DNA of 64,000 nucleotides from an uncultured Bacteroides sp. (GTDB taxonomy: Bacteria > Bacteroidota > Bacteroidia > Bacteroidales > Bacteroidaceae), in the NCBI GenBank assembly GCA_944320945.1, contig CALUJK010000104.1, positions 1-64,000 of the forward strand. Reading direction: 5' to 3'. The translations under genes and the position numbers were made by a program. Of the stretch, positions 9,599 through 20,129 are shown one piece after another. The notes beneath the pieces are model-generated. The model saw only the letters and a program-made list of their open reading frames with translations, was not told the DNA's origin and searched no databases. How positions within the stretch are numbered: position 1 is the stretch's first letter; every line of letters starts with the position of its first letter.

Positions 9599-11050
9599 AT
9601 GATACATTTGAAGACCATTCTACGCATCATCGGCATCTTGTTGATGCTGGAAACAATTCTGTTTTTACTCTGCTCCTTCATTTCGCTTTACTATGGAGAG
9701 AACGATTGCATTAGTTTCTGGAAATCAATGGGCATTACCGCTGGTGCAGGTATTCTACTTATATTAATGAACAAAGGCGGCGAACGAGAACTGACAAAAC
9801 GCGATGGCTATCTGTTGGTCAGCCTAGCTTGGCTGGCGTTCAGTTTTTTCGGCATGCTACCTTTTTATATCAGTGGCTACATCCCCAATATAACCAATGC
9901 TTTTTTCGAAACCATGTCCGGTTTCACGAGTACGGGAGCCTCCATATTAGATAACGTCGAAGCGTTACCCCACGGATTACTTTTTTGGCGCAGCATGACC
10001 AACTGGGTCGGGGGATTAGGCATCATCATGTTCACGATTGCCGTACTTCCCATTTTCGGCGTCAGTGGACTATTGGCTTCGTCTGCTGAATCGAGCAGTC
10101 CGGCTCGAAGCAAGATACATCCCCGTATCGGTATCACAGCCAAATGGATATGCAGTCTTTATACCGGCATCACAGTTGTACTTGTTGTTTTGCTCATGTT
10201 AGGTGGCATGGACTGCTTCGACAGTATATGCCATGCTTTCGCCACAACTGGTACAGGAGGATTCTCAACCAAACAGGCCAGTGTGGCTCATTTCAATTCA
10301 CCTTATATAGAATATGTAATTTCCATCTTCATGTACATTTGCGGCATCAACTTCACTTTGTTGTTAATGCTGGCAAGCCGGAAAGCAAAGAAAGTGGTAA
10401 AAGACATTGAACTACGATGGTACACCGGTTCCGTAATATTCTTCACACTGACCATCGCCATCATTCTCTACGGCAACACGCAGATGGGCATAGAGGAATC
10501 TTTCCGTAAAGCGCTATTCCAAGTCATGACCCTACACACGTCCACCGGTTTCACCACTGGCGATTACATGCTATGGCCCTCAATTACATGGGGATTACTA
10601 ACGGTTGTTATGATAGTAGGTGCTTGTGCCGGCAGTACCTCTGGAGGTCTGAAGTGCATCCGCGTAGTCATCCTGCTCAAAGTACTGAAAAATGAATTCA
10701 AACGTCTGCTCCACCCCAACGCCGTATTACCGGTACGCATCAATGAACAAGTGCTTCTTCCATCCACCATTTCGGCGATACTGTCATTCAGCGTACTTTA
10801 TCTGCTTATCTTCATCATCAGCACCCTGTTACTGATGGGCATGGGAGTCGGTTTCACCGAATCTATAGGCTGCGTCATCTCCTCTATGGGTAACATGGGA
10901 CTCGGGCTGGGTGACATAGGTCCCGCCTATTCATGGAACGTCCTACCCGACATGGCCAAATGGCTGTCATCTTTCCTGATGCTGCTAGGTCGCTTGGAAT
11001 TCTTTACAATTCTACTTCTCTTCACTTCCGAATTCTGGAAAAAGAATTGA
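9599..11050 (+). CDS. trkH: Trk potassium transporter, membrane subunit
   Basis: TrkH family, 483 residues with about ten hydrophobic segments, the inner-membrane K+ translocating subunit that pairs with TrkA. Selectivity-filter-like segments typical of the family are visible (SGFTSTGASI near residue 108, ATTGTGGFST near 216, HTSTGFTTGDY near 312, SSMGNMGLGLGDIG near 430). Together with trkA it forms a complete uptake system. The region after it is non-coding and holds dispersed repeat copy A. Confidence 0.95.
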   Translation: MIHLKTILRIIGILLMLETILFLLCSFISLYYGENDCISFWKSMGITAGAGILLILMNKGGERELTKRDGYLLVSLAWLAFSFFGMLPFYISGYIPNITNAFFETMSGFTSTGASILDNVEALPHGLLFWRSMTNWVGGLGIIMFTIAVLPIFGVSGLLASSAESSSPARSKIHPRIGITAKWICSLYTGITVVLVVLLMLGGMDCFDSICHAFATTGTGGFSTKQASVAHFNSPYIEYVISIFMYICGINFTLLLMLASRKAKKVVKDIELRWYTGSVIFFTLTIAIILYGNTQMGIEESFRKALFQVMTLHTSTGFTTGDYMLWPSITWGLLTVVMIVGACAGSTSGGLKCIRVVILLKVLKNEFKRLLHPNAVLPVRINEQVLLPSTISAILSFSVLYLLIFIISTLLLMGMGVGFTESIGCVISSMGNMGLGLGDIGPAYSWNVLPDMAKWLSSFLMLLGRLEFFTILLLFTSEFWKKN

Positions 11051-11086
11051 TCATCCTTTTCCCCTAAAGGAGCCTCCCTCTACGAA

Positions 11087-11288
11087 TTTGTATATATACT
11101 TTATTTCATAGGGACTCCCCTCCATACCTGCTCAGAAAGTGTTGTGGCTGGGGTTTGCTCCGAAGCCTTTCGGAGCACGAACGAAAGCCCTTTGGAGCGC
11201 GCTCCGAAGCCCTTCGGAACAAAAGCCAAAGGGCTTTCGAGCAAATGAGTTGCATACAGTCCATTGTTTGTATACATATTTCATTATT
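11087..11288 (+). repeat. Dispersed intergenic element, copy A
   Basis: About 200 bp shared with copies at 23232-23425 (-), 39667-39870, 44708-44912 and 50711-50910. An AT-rich left end (TTTGTATATATAC) leads into a hairpin rich in G at its 3' side, then the stem GCTCCGAA/TTCGGAGC (11157-11176). Further GAAGCCC and GGGCTTTCG words and an AT-rich right end (TTTGTATACATATTTCATT, 11267 on) follow. The two ends are imperfect direct repeats. It fills most of the 403-bp gap between trkH and nuoA; no credible gene lies in this gap. Confidence 0.75.
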
Positions 11289-11387
11289 CACTTTCTGATT
11301 GTAATCAAGCTCACGATAAATAGCCAAAAAACGTAAAAATAACATCATTTTGTCATCTGTAGATTACAATAGGCAAAAAAACTTGTG

Positions 11388-11396
11388 TACCTTTGC
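11388..11396 (+). promoter_or_regulatory. -7 box of the nuo operon
   Basis: TACCTTTGC, 57 nt upstream of the nuoA start and the only good match in the trkH-nuoA gap. No convincing -33 TTTG is found at the expected distance. Confidence 0.6.
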
Positions 11397-11453
11397 AGCT
11401 CGTTACAGAAGAATAAGATTTTCTTCTCTTCAAGCACTATTAAAATTTCGTTT

Positions 11454-11804
11454 ATGAACTTCACTTTTTTGGTAACCGTCGTATTGACGGCACTTCTGTT
11501 CGTTGCTGTAGTCATCCTGATTTCAAGGTTGATTTCTCCGCGCTCGTACAATGCACAGAAGCTGGAGCCGTATGAGTGCGGCATCCCCACCAGAGGTAAA
11601 TCGTGGATGCAATTTCGCGTGGGCTATTATCTGTTTGCTATTCTCTTCCTGATGTTCGAGGTAGAGACGGTGTTCCTCTTCCCGTGGGCAGTTGTGTTGC
11701 GCGACATGGGTGTCACTGGCCTGTGTAGTGTACTCTTTTTCTTATTCATTTTAATTCTGGGCTTAGCCTATGCCTGGAGGAAAGGAGCATTGGAATGGAA
11801 GTAA
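11454..11804 (+). CDS. nuoA: NADH-quinone oxidoreductase subunit A
   Basis: NuoA, 116 residues with three membrane helices, a small subunit at the junction of membrane arm and peripheral arm of complex I. I chose ATG 11454 because NuoA homology (MNFTFLV...) begins there; an upstream in-frame extension to 11385 runs through the promoter. The conserved loop [20 protein letters not shown] carries the NuoA Cys. It overlaps nuoB by 10 bp and starts the operon nuoA-B-CD-H-I-J-K-L-M-N. Confidence 0.93.
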   Translation: MNFTFLVTVVLTALLFVAVVILISRLISPRSYNAQKLEPYECGIPTRGKSWMQFRVGYYLFAILFLMFEVETVFLFPWAVVLRDMGVTGLCSVLFFLFILILGLAYAWRKGALEWK

Positions 11805-12394
11805 CAAAGAAACCACGGATAAAATCTATCCCTTACGAAGAATTTCAGGATAACGAGACGCTGGAAAAACTGGTTCGCGAGCTGAATGCCGGCGGCGTTA
11901 ACGTGGTCGTCGGAGCATTGGACGACCTCATCAACTGGGGACGCAGTAACTCACTCTGGCCGTTAACGTTTGCAACAAGTTGCTGCGGTATCGAGTTTAT
12001 GGCCGTATGTGCTGCCCGTTATGACATTGCGCGCTTCGGTTTCGAGGTAACACGAAACAGTCCCCGTCAGGCCGACGTAATCTTAGTCAGCGGAACCATC
12101 ACCAACAAAATGGCACCGGTGTTGAAACGTCTGTACGACCAGATGGCCGACCCGAAATATGTCATCGCCGTAGGCGGATGTGCCGTCAGCGGCGGTCCGT
12201 TCAAGAAGTCGTATCACGTAGTCAACGGCGTCGATCAGATTATCCCTGTCGATGTCTATATACCGGGATGTCCTCCACGTCCGGAAGCATTCCTTTACGG
12301 CATGATGCAACTTCAGCGTAAAGTCAAGATAGAAAAATACTTCGGAGGAGTAAACCGCAAGGAAGAGAAGCCGAACGAAGAAATAACAGAATAA
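11795..12394 (+). CDS. nuoB: NADH-quinone oxidoreductase subunit B
   Basis: NuoB, 199 residues, the subunit that holds iron-sulfur cluster N2, the last electron carrier before quinone. The four cluster ligands are visible: Cys63-Cys64 (the unusual tandem pair in SCCGIE), Cys129 (VGGCA) and Cys159 (PGCPPRP). A purine-rich site GGAAAGGAG inside the end of nuoA precedes the ATG, and the 10-bp overlap implies translational coupling. It is cytoplasmic-facing and bound to the membrane arm. Confidence 0.95.
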   Translation: MEVTKKPRIKSIPYEEFQDNETLEKLVRELNAGGVNVVVGALDDLINWGRSNSLWPLTFATSCCGIEFMAVCAARYDIARFGFEVTRNSPRQADVILVSGTITNKMAPVLKRLYDQMADPKYVIAVGGCAVSGGPFKKSYHVVNGVDQIIPVDVYIPGCPPRPEAFLYGMMQLQRKVKIEKYFGGVNRKEEKPNEEITE

Positions 12395-12411
12395 AGATAA
12401 AATCCAACTAT

Positions 12412-13998
12412 ATGGAAACAAAATACATCAGCCCCGCAGACCTGCACGATGAGATGCTGCGCCTGCAGAAAGATAGACAGATGGACTTTCTGGAGAGCCT
12501 CACAGGTATGGACTGGGGTGCCCCCCGTGAAGATGCTCCGGATGCTCCCAGCGGGTTGGGTGTGGTATATCATTTAGAATCGACCTCAACGGGCGAACGT
12601 ATCACCGTAAAAACGTCCACCCCGAATCGGGAAAATCCTGAGCTGCCCAGCGTCACCGACATCTGGCGTGGTGCTGAACTGCCCGAACGTGAAGTCTATG
12701 ACTTTTTCGGCATCACCTTTATCGGCCATCCGGACATGCGCCGTCTTTTCTTACGCAACGACTGGGTAGGATTCCCGCTGCGCAAGGACGATGACCCTGA
12801 AGGACAGAACCCGTTAAACATGACCAACGAGCCGACTGTAGATACGACCCGTGAAATTGACCTGAAATCGGACGGCACACTGAACGAAGAATCAGAGGTG
12901 CTTTTCGGTGAGGACGAATACGTTGTCAACATCGGCCCGCAACACCCGGCCACACACGGTGTTTTGCGCTTCCGTGTTTCTTTGGAAGGTGAAAGCATCC
13001 ATAAGATTGATGTGAACTGCGGCTATATCCACCGAGGTATCGAGAAGATGAACGAAAGTCTCACTTATCCGCAGACATTGGCCCTGACCGATCGTTTGGA
13101 CTATCTGGGCGCCATGCAAAACCGCCATGCGCTGTGTATGTGCATCGAGCAAGCCATGGGTATCGAAGTCAGCGACCGTGTGAAGTACATCCGTACCATT
13201 ATGGACGAGTTGCAACGAATCGACTCACACATTCTGTTCTTCGCCTGTCTGTGCCAAGACTTGGGAGCAACAACGGCTTTCCTCTACGGATTCCGCGACC
13301 GCGAAAAGGTATTGGACATCTTCGAGGAAACCTGCGGTGGACGTCTTATCCTGAACTATAACACCATTGGAGGTGTACAAGCCGATATTCATCCCAACTT
13401 TGTGCATCGCGTCAAGGAATTCATTCCCTACATGCGCAAAAACATTCAGGAATATCACGACATCTTTACCGGCAATGTCATTGCACAAAGCCGTTTAAAA
13501 GGTGTCGGTATATTAAGTCGCGAAGATGCCATTTCTTTTGGAGCTACCGGCGGTACGGGGCGTGCTTCCGGCTGGGCTTGTGATGTACGTAAACGCATGC
13601 CATACGCTGCCTATGACAAAGTAGAATTCAAAGAGATTGTGCGTACCGAAGGCGATTGCTTTGCCCGCTACATGGTGCGCTTGGACGAGATTCTGGAAAG
13701 TCTGCACATCATCGAGCAGCTCATCGACAATATACCAGAAGGGCCTTATCAGGAGAAGATGAAACCCATCATCCGTGTTCCCGAAGGTTCGTGGTACACA
13801 GCTGTCGAGGGTAGCCGCGGAGAGTTTGGTGTCTATCTGGAAAGCCGTGGGGACAAGATGCCCTACCGCCTGCACTATCGCGCCACAGGATTGCCTTTGG
13901 TGGGTACTATTGACCACCTCACCCGCGGTGCCAAGATTGCCGACCTCATTGCCATCGGTGGTACGTTGGACTATGTAGTGCCTGACATCGACCGATAA
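12412..13998 (+). CDS. nuoCD: NADH-quinone oxidoreductase subunits C and D, fused
   Basis: A 528-residue fusion. Roughly residues 1-130 are the 30-kDa NuoC domain, with ELPEREVYDFFGITFIGHPDMRR as its signature. From about 165 on is the 49-kDa NuoD subunit (VNIGPQHPATHGVLRF), which lines the quinone site next to cluster N2. NuoCD fusions are known from several bacterial groups, including E. coli. The gap of 101 bp to nuoH contains only AT-rich low-complexity sequence. Confidence 0.95.
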   Translation: METKYISPADLHDEMLRLQKDRQMDFLESLTGMDWGAPREDAPDAPSGLGVVYHLESTSTGERITVKTSTPNRENPELPSVTDIWRGAELPEREVYDFFGITFIGHPDMRRLFLRNDWVGFPLRKDDDPEGQNPLNMTNEPTVDTTREIDLKSDGTLNEESEVLFGEDEYVVNIGPQHPATHGVLRFRVSLEGESIHKIDVNCGYIHRGIEKMNESLTYPQTLALTDRLDYLGAMQNRHALCMCIEQAMGIEVSDRVKYIRTIMDELQRIDSHILFFACLCQDLGATTAFLYGFRDREKVLDIFEETCGGRLILNYNTIGGVQADIHPNFVHRVKEFIPYMRKNIQEYHDIFTGNVIAQSRLKGVGILSREDAISFGATGGTGRASGWACDVRKRMPYAAYDKVEFKEIVRTEGDCFARYMVRLDEILESLHIIEQLIDNIPEGPYQEKMKPIIRVPEGSWYTAVEGSRGEFGVYLESRGDKMPYRLHYRATGLPLVGTIDHLTRGAKIADLIAIGGTLDYVVPDIDR

Positions 13999-14099
13999 TT
14001 TCTTTGAATGGCCGATGATGAATGATAGGTTATCTCAATCACTCACCATCAGCTATTAAGCATTAACTATTAATCATCAACCATAAACCATTATAAAAC

Positions 14100-15176
14100 G
14101 TGTTTGACTTTAGTATTGCAACAAGCTGGATACACCAAATGCTGACTTCCGTCATGCCGGAAGGTTTAGCTATATTCATCGAGTGTGTCGTTGTGGGAGT
14201 GTGCATCATATTGATGTATGCCATTCTCGCCATCCTGCTCATCTACATGGAACGCAAAGTCTGCGGATTCTTCCAATGTCGCCTCGGCCCGAACCGTGTG
14301 GGCAAATGGGGTAGCATTCAGGTCATCTGCGACGTGCTGAAAATGCTTACCAAGGAGATATTCACGCCAAAGAGTGTGGACCGTATTCTCTACAATCTGG
14401 CACCTTACCTGGTACTGCTTGCCTCGTTCCTCACCTTTGCCTGCCTGCCTATCAACAAGGGTATGGAAGTACTGGACTTCAATGTGGGCATCTTCTTCGT
14501 ATTAGCCGCATCGAGCATTGGCGTGGTAGGTATTCTGCTGGCGGGATGGAGCTCGGACAACAAATTCTCTCTGATCGGTGCCATGCGTAGTGGTGCACAG
14601 ATTATCAGTTATGAATTGTCTGTGGGAATGAGCATACTGACCATGGTCTGCCTGACGGGCACCATGCAAATCTCCGAAATTGTAGCGGCACAGGCCGACG
14701 GGTGGTTTATATTTAAAGGGCACATTCCTGCCATCATCGCATTTATCATCTATCTGATTGCCGGAAACGCCGAATGTAACCGTGGCCCGTTTGACTTGCC
14801 CGAAGCAGAGAGTGAGTTGACCGCCGGATATCACACCGAGTACAGCGGTATGCACTTTGGTTTCTTCTATCTGGCTGAATACCTGAATCTGTTTATTGTG
14901 TCGGCGATTGCCGCTACCGTATTCTTGGGCGGGTGGATGCCACTCCACATTCCCGGTTTGGACGGCTTCAATATGGTCATGGACTATATACCGGGATTCA
15001 TCTGGTTCTTTGCCAAAGCATTCTTCGTGGTATTCCTGCTGATGTGGCTGCGATGGACATTCCCCCGTCTGCGTATCGACCAGATACTGAAACTGGAGTG
15101 GAAATATCTTGTACCCATCTCTATGGTAAACCTGCTGCTGATGGCTATTGTTGTAGCTGCCGGACTGCATTTCTGA
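14100..15176 (+). CDS. nuoH: NADH-quinone oxidoreductase subunit H
   Basis: NuoH, 358 residues and about eight membrane helices, which forms the quinone chamber with NuoB and NuoD. Family hallmarks are [20 protein letters not shown] (about residues 46-65) and the acidic [20 protein letters not shown] (about 229-248). The start is taken as GTG 14100 because homology (MFDFSI) begins there; no Shine-Dalgarno is evident, as is common in Bacteroides, and the next in-frame ATG would cut conserved sequence. Confidence 0.93.
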   Translation: MFDFSIATSWIHQMLTSVMPEGLAIFIECVVVGVCIILMYAILAILLIYMERKVCGFFQCRLGPNRVGKWGSIQVICDVLKMLTKEIFTPKSVDRILYNLAPYLVLLASFLTFACLPINKGMEVLDFNVGIFFVLAASSIGVVGILLAGWSSDNKFSLIGAMRSGAQIISYELSVGMSILTMVCLTGTMQISEIVAAQADGWFIFKGHIPAIIAFIIYLIAGNAECNRGPFDLPEAESELTAGYHTEYSGMHFGFFYLAEYLNLFIVSAIAATVFLGGWMPLHIPGLDGFNMVMDYIPGFIWFFAKAFFVVFLLMWLRWTFPRLRIDQILKLEWKYLVPISMVNLLLMAIVVAAGLHF

Positions 15177-15201
15177 TACAATGATTTAGAATCTTAGTGA
15201 T

Positions 15202-15678
15202 ATGGAAGAAAAGAAACAAACATATTTGGGAGGTTTGGCCTCTGCCACACGCAGCTTATGTATCGGTCTAAAGACCACTATGCGTGAGTTCTTCACCCCG
15301 AAAGTCACCGAGCAATACCCGGAAAACCGCAAGGAGCTGAAGATGTTCGACCGTTTCCGCGGTACGTTGATAATGCCTCACAACGAACAGAACGAACATA
15401 AATGTGTAGCTTGTGGCCTGTGCCAAATGACTTGTCCTAACGACAGTATCCGCGTGGTGAGCGAAACCATCACCGCTGAAGACGGCAAAAAGAAAAAAAT
15501 ATTGGCACGATATGAATATAACTTGGCATCGTGCATGTTCTGCCAGCTTTGTGTCAATGCGTGTCCACACAATGCCATCACGTTCGACCAAGTGTTCGAA
15601 CATGCCGTATTCGACCGCTCCAAGCTGCTGCTGACCCTCAATCAACCGGGCAGCCATGTCGAAGAGAAGAAGAAATAA
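15202..15678 (+). CDS. nuoI: NADH-quinone oxidoreductase subunit I
   Basis: NuoI, 158 residues, carries two [4Fe-4S] clusters (N6a and N6b) that pass electrons toward NuoB. Ligands are Cys68, 71, 74, 78 and Cys111, 114, 117, 121, each in a CxxCxxCxxxC ferredoxin motif. Because no NuoE, F or G is encoded, NuoI is the most exposed electron entry point of this enzyme and the likely docking site of a soluble donor; that last step is inference. Confidence 0.94.
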   Translation: MEEKKQTYLGGLASATRSLCIGLKTTMREFFTPKVTEQYPENRKELKMFDRFRGTLIMPHNEQNEHKCVACGLCQMTCPNDSIRVVSETITAEDGKKKKILARYEYNLASCMFCQLCVNACPHNAITFDQVFEHAVFDRSKLLLTLNQPGSHVEEKKK

Positions 15679-15711
15679 TTCACAATTCGCAATTTCTAAT
15701 TAAAGAAAAAT

Positions 15712-16224
15712 ATGGAAATAACACTTGAAACCGTTGTATTCTTCGCCCTTGCAGCTTTCATCGCTGTGTTCTCCGTATTGACGGTGACCACAACACGTAT
15801 TGTGCGGGCAGCCACCTATCTGTTATTTGTGCTTTTCGGCACGGCAGGGTTCTATTTCCTATTAGGCTATACTTTTTTAGGAGCGGTACAGATTATGGTT
15901 TACGCAGGTGGTATCGTTGTGCTTTACGTGTTCAGCATATTGTTGACCAGCGGTGAAAGTGACCGTGCCACCCAGCTGAAACGCAGTCGTCTATGGGCCG
16001 GCTTAGGAGCAACTGCCGTGGGAGCAGTCATCGTACTATTCATCATGCTGAAGCATAAATTCCTTGCACCGGTCGATGTAGAGCCTATCGAAGTAAGCAT
16101 GAGTTCTATCGGACAGATGATGCTGGGAGATGGAAAGCACGGCTATCTGCTGCCTTTCGAAGCGGTCAGCCTGCTATTGCTGGCATGTATCATCGGCGGA
16201 CTGATGATTGCAAGAAAGAGATAA
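15712..16224 (+). CDS. nuoJ: NADH-quinone oxidoreductase subunit J
   Basis: NuoJ, 170 residues with five predicted membrane helices, part of the proton-translocating membrane arm. The conserved segment LLGYTFLGAVQIMVYAGGIV corresponds to the third helix with the pi-bulge. It lies 33 bp after nuoI and 35 bp before nuoK, in the order expected for the operon. Nothing is truncated. Confidence 0.92.
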   Translation: MEITLETVVFFALAAFIAVFSVLTVTTTRIVRAATYLLFVLFGTAGFYFLLGYTFLGAVQIMVYAGGIVVLYVFSILLTSGESDRATQLKRSRLWAGLGATAVGAVIVLFIMLKHKFLAPVDVEPIEVSMSSIGQMMLGDGKHGYLLPFEAVSLLLLACIIGGLMIARKR

Positions 16225-16259
16225 TGTTTAATAATGAATGAAGAGTTAACAATATAGTT

Positions 16260-16568
16260 ATGGTACACATGGAATACTACCTGATAGTTTCGACTATCAT
16301 GCTCTTTGCCGGAATCTACGGATTTCTGACACGACGCAATACGCTTGCCATGCTCATCAGCATCGAGCTTATCTTAAATGCGACGGATATCAATTTCGCC
16401 GTGTTCAACCGTTTCCTCTTCCCCGAACAGTTGGAAGGACACTTCTTTGCCCTTTTCTCCATCGCTATTTCGGCGGCAGAGACAGCTGTGGCCATCGCCA
16501 TTATGATAAACATCTACCGTAACATCCGCAGTATTCAGGTGAAGAATCTGGAAGACCTGAAGTGGTAA
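16260..16568 (+). CDS. nuoK: NADH-quinone oxidoreductase subunit K
   Basis: NuoK, 102 residues with three membrane helices. The two conserved membrane glutamates of the proton path are in SIELILNATDINF and SAAETAVAIAI. ATG 16260 is used; an in-frame ATG three codons later (MEYYL) is an equally good start. It is a normal antiporter-like small subunit in its usual place before nuoL. Confidence 0.93.
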   Translation: MVHMEYYLIVSTIMLFAGIYGFLTRRNTLAMLISIELILNATDINFAVFNRFLFPEQLEGHFFALFSIAISAAETAVAIAIMINIYRNIRSIQVKNLEDLKW

Positions 16569-16638
16569 ACGGCAGATACCGGTACTGGCAAAAGCCTGAG
16601 AACAAACGATAAAACATAAATTAATAACTGATAGAAGA

Positions 16639-18537
16639 ATGGAATATACGATTCTTATCCTACTCTTTCCGCTGCTTTCTTTCCTCGTATTGGGGTTGGC
16701 AGGTAACCGAATGTCCCACCGTACGGCCGGACTTATCGGTACCGCAGCATTGGGCATTGTGGCGATACTGTCTTACACTACCGCTGTGCAATACTTCAAC
16801 TTACCCCGACTGGAAGATGGAACACGCCCTACGCTAATGCCGTGGAACATGCAGTGGTTGCCTTTCACCGAACATCTGAGCATTGACTTGGGTATTCTGC
16901 TCGACCCGATTTCCGTACTGATGCTTGTTGTCATCAGTACCGTATCGCTGATGGTACACATCTACTCTTTCGGTTACATGAAAGGCGAAAGAGGCTTCCA
17001 ACGTTACTACGCTTTCCTGTCGCTTTTTACAATGTCGATGCTCGGTCTGGTAGTAGCCACCAACATTTTCCAGATGTATCTGTTCTGGGAGTTGGTAGGT
17101 GTATCATCTTACCTGCTCATCGGTTTCTACTACACAAAGCCCTCTGCAGTGGCTGCATCGAAAAAAGCATTCATTGTTACCCGTTTTGCTGATTTGGGAT
17201 TCCTTATCGGTATCCTCATTTACGGTTACTATGCCGGAACTTACACGTTTGAACCCGACACCATGTTACTCATGAAAGGTGGTGCTATTATGTTGCCGTT
17301 GGCATTAGGACTGATGTTCATCGGTGGTGCCGGTAAGAGTGCAATGTTCCCCCTACATATCTGGCTGCCCGATGCAATGGAAGGTCCGACACCTGTCAGT
17401 GCCCTTATCCATGCGGCAACCATGGTTGTGGCCGGTGTTTACTTAGTGGCACGTATGTTCCCGCTCTTCATCGCCTATGCACCGGAGACGTTGCACATCG
17501 TGGCTTATGTAGGTGCATTCACCGCATTCTATGCCGCTTCCGTAGCGTGTGTACAGAGCGACATCAAACGTGTGCTTGCATTCTCTACCATTTCCCAGAT
17601 AGGCTTCATGATGGTAGCACTCGGCGTTTGTACTTCTGCTGAGCCGCATCACGGCGGATTGGGTTATATGGCCGGTATGTACCACCTCTTTACCCACGCC
17701 ATGTTCAAGGCATTGCTCTTCCTCTGCGCAGGTAGTATCATCCATGCAGTACACAGCAATGAGATGTCTGCTATGGGGGGATTACGTAAATATATGCCCA
17801 TCACTCACTGGACATTCCTCATTGCCTGCCTTGCCATTGCCGGCATACCTCCGTTCAGCGGTTTCTTCTCAAAAGACGAGATACTGACAGCCTGCTTCCA
17901 GTTCAGTCCTGCCATGGGTTGGATAATGACAATCATTGCCGGTATGACCGCTTTCTATATGTTCCGTCTTTACTACGGTATCTTCTGGGGTACAGAGAAC
18001 AAGGCACTCCACGCCGAGCACACGCCCCACGAAAGCCCGCTGACCATGACTGTTCCGCTGATAATATTGGCTGTTATTACGGTTGTAAGCGGCTGGCAAA
18101 TTGTTCTGCCATTCGGCCACCTCATTTCTTCCGATGGATTAGAATATAACATTCACCTCGATTGGACGGTGGCTACCACAAGTATCATCGTTGCAGTAAT
18201 TGCCATTGCGCTTGCCACCTACATTTACAGCCGGGAGAAACAACCCATTGCCGATGCTCTGGCCCGTCGTTTCCGCGGACTGTGGACAGCAGCTTACCAC
18301 CGTTTCTACATCGACGAGATATATCAGTTCATCACACACAAAATCATTTTTGGATGTATCTCCCGCCCCATTGCCTGGTGGGACCGTCACGTAGTAGATG
18401 GCTTCTTCAACTTCCTGGCTTGGAGTGCTGAAGCATCGAGCGATTCTCTTCGCACGTTGCAAAGCGGCCGTGTACAGCAATACGCATTGGTATTCCTGTT
18501 AGGTGCATTAGCATTGATTCTAATTCTGTTAATATAA
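16639..18537 (+). CDS. nuoL: NADH-quinone oxidoreductase subunit L
   Basis: NuoL, 632 residues, the distal Mrp-antiporter-like proton pump subunit with the long lateral helix at its C-terminus. Conserved blocks include LFWELVGVSSYLLIGFY (the essential membrane glutamate), AGKSAMFPLHIWLPDAMEGPTPVSALIHAATMV and SKDEIL. The full ~15-helix length is present. nuoM follows after 13 bp. Confidence 0.95.
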   Translation: MEYTILILLFPLLSFLVLGLAGNRMSHRTAGLIGTAALGIVAILSYTTAVQYFNLPRLEDGTRPTLMPWNMQWLPFTEHLSIDLGILLDPISVLMLVVISTVSLMVHIYSFGYMKGERGFQRYYAFLSLFTMSMLGLVVATNIFQMYLFWELVGVSSYLLIGFYYTKPSAVAASKKAFIVTRFADLGFLIGILIYGYYAGTYTFEPDTMLLMKGGAIMLPLALGLMFIGGAGKSAMFPLHIWLPDAMEGPTPVSALIHAATMVVAGVYLVARMFPLFIAYAPETLHIVAYVGAFTAFYAASVACVQSDIKRVLAFSTISQIGFMMVALGVCTSAEPHHGGLGYMAGMYHLFTHAMFKALLFLCAGSIIHAVHSNEMSAMGGLRKYMPITHWTFLIACLAIAGIPPFSGFFSKDEILTACFQFSPAMGWIMTIIAGMTAFYMFRLYYGIFWGTENKALHAEHTPHESPLTMTVPLIILAVITVVSGWQIVLPFGHLISSDGLEYNIHLDWTVATTSIIVAVIAIALATYIYSREKQPIADALARRFRGLWTAAYHRFYIDEIYQFITHKIIFGCISRPIAWWDRHVVDGFFNFLAWSAEASSDSLRTLQSGRVQQYALVFLLGALALILILLI

Positions 18538-18550
18538 TAATATAAGAAAT

Positions 18551-20053
18551 ATGAACTTCTTATCCATATTCGTTCTAATTCCTCTGTTGATGTTGCTTGG
18601 CCTGTGGCTAAGCCGCAACCTCAACCAGGTACGTGGAGTGATGGTGACCGGTGCATCTGCATTGGTTATCTCCGCAGTAGCGCTTACTTTCATGTATCTC
18701 AACGCCCGCCACGGTGGCGCTACGGACGAGATGTTGTTCCGTGCCGATGTACCTTGGTATCCTGCTCTTAACATCCACTACTCTGTAGGTGTGGACGGCA
18801 TATCGGTGGCCATGCTTTTGCTGTCGGCCATTATCGTCTTTACCGGTACATTCGCATCATGGCGACTGCAACCGTTGACTAAGGAATACTTCCTGTGGTT
18901 CACGCTTCTGTCATTGGGCGTATTCGGCTTCTTCATCTCGACAGACTTGTTCACCATGTTCATGTTCTACGAAGTGGCACTGATTCCGATGTACCTGCTT
19001 ATCGGCGTGTGGGGCAGCGGACACAAAGAATACTCCGCCATGAAGCTGACCCTGATGCTGATGGGTGGTTCTGCTTTCCTGCTGATTGGTATCTTAGGCA
19101 TCTATTACGGTTCGGGTGCTACCACCATGAATCTGTTGGAGATTGCCCAATTGCACAACATACCGGTAGAACAACAACGCATCTGGTTCCCGCTTACGTT
19201 CTTAGGATTCGGCGTGTTGGGTGCTCTTTTCCCATTCCATACATGGAGCCCCGATGGTCACGCTTCAGCCCCGACGGCAGTGTCCATGCTACATGCCGGT
19301 GTATTGATGAAGCTGGGAGGCTACGGCTGCTTCCGTATAGCCATGTATCTGATGCCTGAAGCAGCCAATGAACTGGGCTGGATATTCCTCATACTCACGG
19401 GTATTTCCGTCGTTTACGGTGCATTCTCAGCCTGCGTACAGACTGACTTGAAATGCATCAATGCCTATTCATCCGTTTCTCACTGCGGCCTGGTGCTCTT
19501 CGCTATCCTGATGATGAACCAGACAGCCAGCACAGGAGCCGTATTACAGATGTTGAGCCACGGCCTGATGACCGCTCTTTTCTTTGCGCTCATCGGTATG
19601 ATATATGGTCGTACCCACACACGCGATGTCCGTGAGTTGAATGGTCTGATGAAGATTATGCCTTTCCTCTCCGTAGGCTATGTCATTGCCGGTTTAGCCA
19701 ACTTAGGTTTGCCGGGTCTGAGTGGTTTCATTGCTGAGATGACCATCTTCAACGGTGCATTCCAACATGCGGATGCATTCCACCGCACATGGACCATCAT
19801 CGCTACTTGCAGTATCGTCATCACAGCCGTCTATATTCTGCGTGTAGTTGGTAAGATTCTATACGGCACTTGCACCAACAAGCATCACTTAGCATTGACC
19901 GATGCTACGTGGGATGAACGTACTGCCGTCATCATCCTCATTGTTTGTGTAGCAGCATTGGGATTGGCTCCGTGGTGGATCAGTAACATGATTAGCGACA
20001 GCGTGCTGCCTATCGTTAACCATTTGGCTGATGCCATGCCTGCTTTACATTAA
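18551..20053 (+). CDS. nuoM: NADH-quinone oxidoreductase subunit M
   Basis: NuoM, 500 residues, the second antiporter-like proton pump of the membrane arm. FMFYEVALIPMYLLIGVWG carries the conserved glutamate. FPFHTWSPDGHASAPTAVSMLHAGVLMKLGGYG is the discontinuous-helix region, with Asp-Gly-His where many NuoM have a Pro-Asp-Ala type motif. Length and order are normal. Confidence 0.95.
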   Translation: MNFLSIFVLIPLLMLLGLWLSRNLNQVRGVMVTGASALVISAVALTFMYLNARHGGATDEMLFRADVPWYPALNIHYSVGVDGISVAMLLLSAIIVFTGTFASWRLQPLTKEYFLWFTLLSLGVFGFFISTDLFTMFMFYEVALIPMYLLIGVWGSGHKEYSAMKLTLMLMGGSAFLLIGILGIYYGSGATTMNLLEIAQLHNIPVEQQRIWFPLTFLGFGVLGALFPFHTWSPDGHASAPTAVSMLHAGVLMKLGGYGCFRIAMYLMPEAANELGWIFLILTGISVVYGAFSACVQTDLKCINAYSSVSHCGLVLFAILMMNQTASTGAVLQMLSHGLMTALFFALIGMIYGRTHTRDVRELNGLMKIMPFLSVGYVIAGLANLGLPGLSGFIAEMTIFNGAFQHADAFHRTWTIIATCSIVITAVYILRVVGKILYGTCTNKHHLALTDATWDERTAVIILIVCVAALGLAPWWISNMISDSVLPIVNHLADAMPALH

Positions 20054-20129
20054 ACAGCCGGATGTTCCAATGTCCCGGAAATAGTTTTGAATAAACACCT
20101 ATTGCTAAAAATAAAATTGTCAAGATACA

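Noticed and set aside
11139..11336. Open frame of 65 codons over repeat copy A, with a similar 70-codon frame at 50768-50980 over copy E (shared PKPFG and PKGF words)
   Set aside because: The peptide likeness follows from the repeated DNA. Other copies do not keep the frame, there is no ribosome site or promoter, and the hairpins explain the sequence better.
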